Assembly: GCF_900113965.1 (NCBI RefSeq)
Contig: NZ_FORI01000003.1
Coordinates: 248,001-312,000 of the forward strand
Length of the DNA stretch: 64,000 nt
Source: Treponema bryantii
Lineage (GTDB): Bacteria > Spirochaetota > Spirochaetia > Treponematales > Treponemataceae
Direction: 5' to 3'
Positions 59,930 to 64,000 of this stretch are shown piece after piece. A model generated the notes under the pieces. The model did no database searches. It saw nothing but the letters and a program-made list of their open reading frames with translations, and was not told the origin of the DNA. Positions within the stretch are counted from its first letter, which is position 1. Every line of letters starts with the position of its first letter. Made by a program: the position numbers and the translations under genes.

Positions 59930-60703
59930 TTATTTTTTCGCAATAATTACCATTGTTCTCGCGTGTTCGTCGTATGGAGACTTATCGTAATCGCCGAAAA
60001 CTTCTGCTTTTGCAAATCCAAAATCTAATAATTTATCTCGAAGGAAGGTGGCCGGATATAAACGCTGGACAAAAGTGTGATCAACTATGGATTGCTTCGT
60101 CGCATTCGCTCCTCGCAATGACGAGTCACCTAAAGGATACAAAGTCCACTGTGAACGAAGGCCTTCCCACGCGCCAACAACTTCAAAATGAGTTACAACC
60201 TTATACCCTGCCCGCTCAAAGTCTTCGCCCGGAGTCCAGTACATAACGGCAGTCTCGCGGCTGATGCATTCCATAATGAAAGTTCCACCGGGCTTTACTG
60301 ATTCTGCGATGTTCTTTAGAATCTGCATATCTTCTTCGATTGTGGCACAGTAGCCAAACGAAGTGTACAGATTTACTGCACAGTCAAACTGATTTGGAGC
60401 GTGGAAGGTACGAAGGTCGTGATTTATAAGAGTGAGCGGAACTCCTTCTGCCTCTGCTGATTCGCGGGCTGCGTCGAGTTCGCTCTTAATTATGTCTACG
60501 CCGGTTACGTCGAGGTCGAGGGCGGCAAGCTCAACGGAAATACGGCCGAGCCCGCAGCCTGCGTCGAGGACTTTTGAACCATGTCCAAGTGAAGCAAGGT
60601 CTTTTACATATTCAGCAACGGTTGGGGCTTCAGCCCAGCGCGCGTCGTCGAACATAATAGGTGCAAATTGCGTCCAGAAATTTTCTGATTCAAACCAGTC
60701 CAT
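59930..60703 (-). CDS. SAM-dependent methyltransferase with an in-frame repeat insertion
   Basis: The frame extends to 60754 through a family A repeat, but GGAGG before the ATG at 60703 marks the start (257 aa). Class I motif I is VLDAGCGLGRISVEL (45-59), and VTGVDI supplies the acidic residue at the end of strand 2. The C-terminal half has a beta-insert typical of small-molecule methyltransferases. Residues about 194-205 (SLRGANATKQSI) are encoded by a family B repeat. Substrate unknown. It lies 55 nt after mutS2. Confidence 0.85.
   Translation of the reverse strand: MDWFESENFWTQFAPIMFDDARWAEAPTVAEYVKDLASLGHGSKVLDAGCGLGRISVELAALDLDVTGVDIIKSELDAARESAEAEGVPLTLINHDLRTFHAPNQFDCAVNLYTSFGYCATIEEDMQILKNIAESVKPGGTFIMECISRETAVMYWTPGEDFERAGYKVVTHFEVVGAWEGLRSQWTLYPLGDSSLRGANATKQSIVDHTFVQRLYPATFLRDKLLDFGFAKAEVFGDYDKSPYDEHARTMVIIAKK
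60089..60123. repeat. Family B repeat inside the methyltransferase gene (copy B6)
   Basis: GGATTGCTTCGTCGCATTCG then CTCCTCGCAATGACG; the reverse strand reads in frame as SLRGANATKQSI. Confidence 0.9.
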
Positions 60704-60720
60704 AAATCCTCCGTGTTCTG

Positions 60721-60747
60721 CGGTAGTTTCGACAAGCTCAACCACCG
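60721..60747. repeat. Family A palindromic repeat (copy A6)
   Basis: CGGTAGTTTCGACAAGCTCA then ACCACCG, between mutS2 and the methyltransferase gene. Confidence 0.85.
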
Positions 60748-60758
60748 TATTCACCGTA

Positions 60759-63314
60759 TTATTTAAGCGTTACATAGGTCTTGCCGGCGCCGCCGTCTTC
60801 GGCTGGGGCCTTTGAGAACTCTGCAACTACCGGGCAGTGAGAAAGATAATCTGAAACTGCCTGCATCAAAACTCCATCGCCCTTTCCGTGAATTACACTA
60901 AAGTGCGGGAAGTTATGAAGTACACAAAGATCAACCTGACGTTCCAGAGCGCGAACTGCATCGTCGGCACGCATACCAAGAAGGCGAAGCTCAAATACCG
61001 GGCGCTCGTAGATTCCGTTTGAAGCGTCATCTGCAAGCTCAATTGAAATATCCGGCTTATAGGCATTAGCAGAAGAATCTGCACTACCCTCGCTCTGAAC
61101 AAGCTTTAAGTCCTTTTCTTTTAATGCCATCTTGATGCTTCCAAACTGCACCTGCCATACACCTTTTTTAGTCTGTTCAACAAGAACTCCTTGAGTTCCA
61201 GAACTTGTACGTACTGTTGCACCAGGAGCGAAAGACAAAGGTACAAGCTGAGCGGCAGCTTTTTTTACGCCAGCAGCCTTGCTATTATCAGAAGTCTCAA
61301 CTACATTTGAAGTTGCATATTTGAGGGCTTCTGCGTTACTCATCTTTTTCTTTGTTTTTTTATTGCTTGCAGTTGCGTGCTTTTTAGCGGCAGCTTGCTC
61401 TGCTTCAAACTTCTTTTCGTCGCGGGCGAGTTTTTCTTCCTCGGCTTCAATCTTACGGTCGAGGCGCATTGTATCTTCTGTGAGCTCAGCAATGTACTGC
61501 TTAACGCTCAGAGTTTTCTCGCGGGTAATTTCGCCTTCCTTGAGCGTGCGTACCAGATTTTCAAGCTGGCAGCGGCTGTGAATAAGGAAGTCGTTGAGTT
61601 CCTGCTGCTTACCCTTTTTGAGATTTGATTCAAGGCGGCGGAGTTCCAGCTCGCGGGCCTTAAGGCGATCAGTTTTATCCTGCGCTTCGGCAGCAAGGCG
61701 TTCTGCTTCTTTCTGAACTTTGTTGAGTTCTACGTGCTTGCGGTTAAGTCCGCGGATAAGAGCAGAAACATCGGCCTGTTCGGTTGCAATGTAGGTTCTG
61801 GCTGCCTTGCAGATTTCTGTTGGAAGGCCGCTCTTCTGCGCAATATCGAGCGCGTGGCTTTCGCCAGGAACTCCCATGAGCAGATGATAAGACGGCGACA
61901 AGGTGTCCTGATTAAACTCTACAGACGCATTAATACAACACGGATTTGTGTAGCCGTAATTTTTCAAAATGCCCTGATGGGTTGTTACGAGCACAAAAGA
62001 TTTGCGTTTAATAAGCTCATCGAGAACAGCCATTGAGATGGCGGTTCCTTCCTGAGGATCGGTTCCACTGCCAAGTTCATCCAGAAGGATGAGGGTGTCG
62101 CTCTTTGCCGAGTTTACAGCCTGAGCGATGTTTTTCATATGACTGCTGAATGTAGAAAGGCTCTGATCGAGGGACTGGTCGTCTCCGATGTCGGCAAAGA
62201 CGTTTGAGAACACGGGCAGGCGGGTCCCCTCCGCCGCGGGGATCGGGAAGCCGGACTGATTCAACATAGAAAGGAGCGCGAAAGTTTTGAGAGAGACGGT
62301 TTTTCCTCCGGTGTTCGGACCGGTGATGATGAGCACGCGCTTGCCTTCCATAAAGCGGATGTCGATAGGAACGGCCTTTTCTCCAAGCAGCGGATGACGT
62401 GCCTTAAGTAAGAGAGGAGGTTCGTTTCCAGCCGGCAGTGCATAAGTACATTCGCGGGACTGTCCCCAGCGGGCAGCTGCCTGTGTATCATCAAACAAAG
62501 TCATAACAGGAAGAGCCTGTTTAATAGCTGGAATTGAAGGCTGAAGGCTTTCGGTAAGCTCAAGCAAAATCTTTTTGATAACTGCCTGAAGTTCGAACTC
62601 CTTTTGAATCAGTTCGTTACTGCAAAGTACGGCTTCTTCCGGTTCAACATAAACGGTCTGAGCTGTCTGGCTTACCTCGTGTACAATACCAGGGATTCTG
62701 TTCTGAAGGCTTGCTTTTACGGCCAGTACCTGGCGGCCATTTCGTAAAACCGGAACGTTACTCTGAAGCACATCACTAAGCTTCTGGTCAGAAGTAAAGC
62801 CTTGCATAACGGTTCTGATTTTTGCATTGAGGCTTGCAATCTGTTTTCTGATTGCTATGATTTCCGGAAGTTCTCTGAGCTCTCCATCCGGTGTAATAAT
62901 ACGGAAAATCTTTTTTTCCATATCTGTAATATCCGGGAGCTTGGCAACCTGTTCTTCAAGAAGCTTCAAAGACAATTCCTGAGCATGCAGCCCGATTGCC
63001 TTACGAATGCTGTTTACACTTGTTACAAACTGGCCAAGGTAATGCACCTGTTCAAGTGTAAGAGAAGCACCACGAGCTTTAATTACACTAAGAAGAGGAT
63101 GTACCGGTTCCCAGCCGCTTATAGGATTTGCCCTGCCCGCAGAAAAGTATACACTCCACTCGCGGCTCAGATTTTTTAGGTTTTCAATTTCTTCTGATTT
63201 TCGAAGAGGCTCACGCTGCAAGAGTTTTTCACGGCCTTCTGTCGAAACACAATATCCCGCTATTTCGTCGCGGAGACGATAATAATCAATTTCGTTTAGA
63301 GTTTTAGTATTCAT
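60759..63314 (-). CDS. mutS2: Endonuclease MutS2
   Basis: 851 residues, longer than the usual ~785. MutS-type core and clamp, Walker A GPNTGGKT (332-339), Walker B LILLDELGSGTDP, a long coiled coil (about 505-640), a Lys/Ala-rich linker, and a C-terminal Smr nuclease domain (about 775-851, LRLLGMRADDAVRALE, VIHGKGDGVL). It lacks the mismatch-recognition domain of MutS. MutS2 acts on recombination intermediates and on collided ribosomes. The long linker explains the extra length. Confidence 0.95.
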   Translation of the reverse strand: MNTKTLNEIDYYRLRDEIAGYCVSTEGREKLLQREPLRKSEEIENLKNLSREWSVYFSAGRANPISGWEPVHPLLSVIKARGASLTLEQVHYLGQFVTSVNSIRKAIGLHAQELSLKLLEEQVAKLPDITDMEKKIFRIITPDGELRELPEIIAIRKQIASLNAKIRTVMQGFTSDQKLSDVLQSNVPVLRNGRQVLAVKASLQNRIPGIVHEVSQTAQTVYVEPEEAVLCSNELIQKEFELQAVIKKILLELTESLQPSIPAIKQALPVMTLFDDTQAAARWGQSRECTYALPAGNEPPLLLKARHPLLGEKAVPIDIRFMEGKRVLIITGPNTGGKTVSLKTFALLSMLNQSGFPIPAAEGTRLPVFSNVFADIGDDQSLDQSLSTFSSHMKNIAQAVNSAKSDTLILLDELGSGTDPQEGTAISMAVLDELIKRKSFVLVTTHQGILKNYGYTNPCCINASVEFNQDTLSPSYHLLMGVPGESHALDIAQKSGLPTEICKAARTYIATEQADVSALIRGLNRKHVELNKVQKEAERLAAEAQDKTDRLKARELELRRLESNLKKGKQQELNDFLIHSRCQLENLVRTLKEGEITREKTLSVKQYIAELTEDTMRLDRKIEAEEEKLARDEKKFEAEQAAAKKHATASNKKTKKKMSNAEALKYATSNVVETSDNSKAAGVKKAAAQLVPLSFAPGATVRTSSGTQGVLVEQTKKGVWQVQFGSIKMALKEKDLKLVQSEGSADSSANAYKPDISIELADDASNGIYERPVFELRLLGMRADDAVRALERQVDLCVLHNFPHFSVIHGKGDGVLMQAVSDYLSHCPVVAEFSKAPAEDGGAGKTYVTLK

Positions 63315-63330
63315 AGTTCTTTTATTATTA

Positions 63331-63402
63331 TGGTTCCGATACGGGCTTCGCCCTACTCAACCACCGGTGGTTGAGTGCCGCGAAGCGGTGTATCGAAACC
63401 AC
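63331..63402. repeat. Family A repeat, two inverted units (copy A7)
   Basis: GGTTCCGATACGGGCTTCGC then CCTACTCAACCACC, followed by the inverse GGTGGTTGAGTGCCGCGAAG then CGGTGTATCGAAACCAC, filling the gap between rsgA and mutS2. Confidence 0.88.
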
Positions 63403-63404
63403 TT

Positions 63405-64000
63405 TTAATCTAACCAGGAGCCGGTGCGGATTTCTTCGCTGATTCTCTGCCAGCTGTCGTAGCGTTCCGGGCTTATAGCTCCGTCTTCAACAGCTTTACG
63501 CACTGCGCATTCTGGTTCGGTTATGTGCCGGCAGTTCATTCCAAATTTACACTTACCGACAAATGGTTCAAATTCTCTGAAGTACATCGCAAGGTCATCG
63601 GCTTCAATATCATCAAGAACAAAACGACGGATACCCGGTGTATCTATGATATTTGCCTTACGGCCCTGTATTCCTTCAGTCAATGTCTCATTCAAAGTCA
63701 GGTGAATCAGCGTACCCTTTGTTGTGGTATGGCTTCCCCGACCATATTTTTTAGAAAGGCTTCCTGTTCTGAGAACGCAGGTATTGTCCATAACATTAAT
63801 AAGACTGGACTTACCTACACCAGACTGGCCAACAAAAGCCGAAAGTTTATCTTCCAGCAGCTCTGCAAACTCCTGCATACCCTCTCCAGTTTTTGCAGAA
63901 ATACGCAGTACCTTGTAGCCTAAATCTTCCCAGATTGTAAGTCTTTTATCAATTTCATCAAACTCTTCTTCACGGCCGTCTGTCTGCATTTCCAGAGCGA
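63405..64000 (-). CDS. rsgA: Ribosome small-subunit-dependent GTPase RsgA, N-terminus outside window
   Basis: The frame is open to the right edge; about 198 C-terminal residues are present. The circularly permuted G domain is seen: P-loop GQSGVGKSS (after the ISAKTGEG region), DTPG (NIIDTPGIRRF) and the zinc-binding C-terminus (CKFGMNCRHITEPEC). RsgA matures the 30S subunit. The N-terminal OB-fold is cut off. It lies about 90 nt upstream of mutS2 across a repeat. Confidence 0.93.
   Translation of the reverse strand, partial: ALEMQTDGREEEFDEIDKRLTIWEDLGYKVLRISAKTGEGMQEFAELLEDKLSAFVGQSGVGKSSLINVMDNTCVLRTGSLSKKYGRGSHTTTKGTLIHLTLNETLTEGIQGRKANIIDTPGIRRFVLDDIEADDLAMYFREFEPFVGKCKFGMNCRHITEPECAVRKAVEDGAISPERYDSWQRISEEIRTGSWLD

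Noticed and set aside
60704-60754. N-terminal extension of the methyltransferase (MNTVVELVETTAEHG)
   Set aside because: It is the translation of a family A repeat plus a ribosome site; GGAGG before the ATG at 60703 fits better.
13001-63402. CRISPR array from the repeated elements
   Set aside because: The repeats are dispersed singly or as inverted pairs, not spaced regularly with unique spacers, and no cas gene is present.

Overview
The window looks like chromosomal DNA of a Treponema-type spirochaete, probably a host-associated gut, rumen or oral species. Three things point there: a V-type ATPase cluster beside a PTS IIA protein, secG, tpiA and pgk; a cyclase / FecR-domain / outer-membrane-protein operon that I recall as resembling T. 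pallidum TP0485-TP0483; and many Spirochaete-style lipoproteins and small secreted proteins. Assignments rest on reading the sequence and on remembered family knowledge; no database was searched. Coding density is high and the genes look like stable chromosomal genes; there is no prophage, transposon or CRISPR array.

Layout. 1-2.1 kb: end of a V-ATPase cluster, a PtsN-like protein and secG. 2.1-6.0 kb: two lipoproteins and a WD40/beta-barrel surface protein. 6.2-14.3 kb: tpiA and pgk, separated by a six-gene block. That block has hypB, a large Fe-S flavoprotein, hypA and a DUF5692-like membrane protein in one operon, plus two small membrane proteins on the other strand; both promoters carry the same TGATAG-N5-CTATCA palindrome. 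14.5-18.4 kb: a DUF4160/DUF2442/Phd-like small-gene operon, a radical SAM protein, a WYL regulator and small lipoproteins. 18.4-21.6 kb: a membrane protein, metQ-like, trxA and gap. 21.7-24.8 kb: an HD alarmone-hydrolase-like gene followed by two overlapping genes for six-TM class III cyclases. 25-32.6 kb: valS, an omptin-like protease, and two inverted paralogous lipoprotein genes around an Rpn/PD-(D/E)XK gene. 32.6-42.5 kb: a heterodimeric ABC exporter, DUF4230, hflKC, a pseudokinase-like membrane protein and a biotin-dependent carboxyltransferase. 42.6-51.7 kb: a YlmD-family enzyme, a 570-aa protein, and the cyclase/FecR/barrel operon. 51.7-52.3 kb: tRNA-Glu, tRNA-Gln and a tRNA fragment. 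52.3-64 kb: a CBM48 protein, a D,D-carboxypeptidase, aroC, two GGDEF proteins, dapA-asd, a methyltransferase, mutS2 and rsgA.

The strongest novelty candidate is the cyclase pair at 21.7-24.1 kb. One protein keeps both metal-binding aspartates but has lost the transition-state Asn/Arg; the other keeps Asn/Arg and has lost the metal aspartates. Together they would rebuild the C1/C2 logic and 2x6-TM topology of animal membrane adenylyl cyclases as two translationally coupled bacterial proteins.

Other themes are the orphan HypA/HypB nickel locus with its shared operator; families of short palindromic repeats (GTCATTGCGAGGAGCG-type and GGTTGAGCTTGTCGAAACC-type) that sit between genes and also lie in frame inside three enzyme genes; and several genes whose -10 box is so close to the start codon that leaderless mRNAs are likely.
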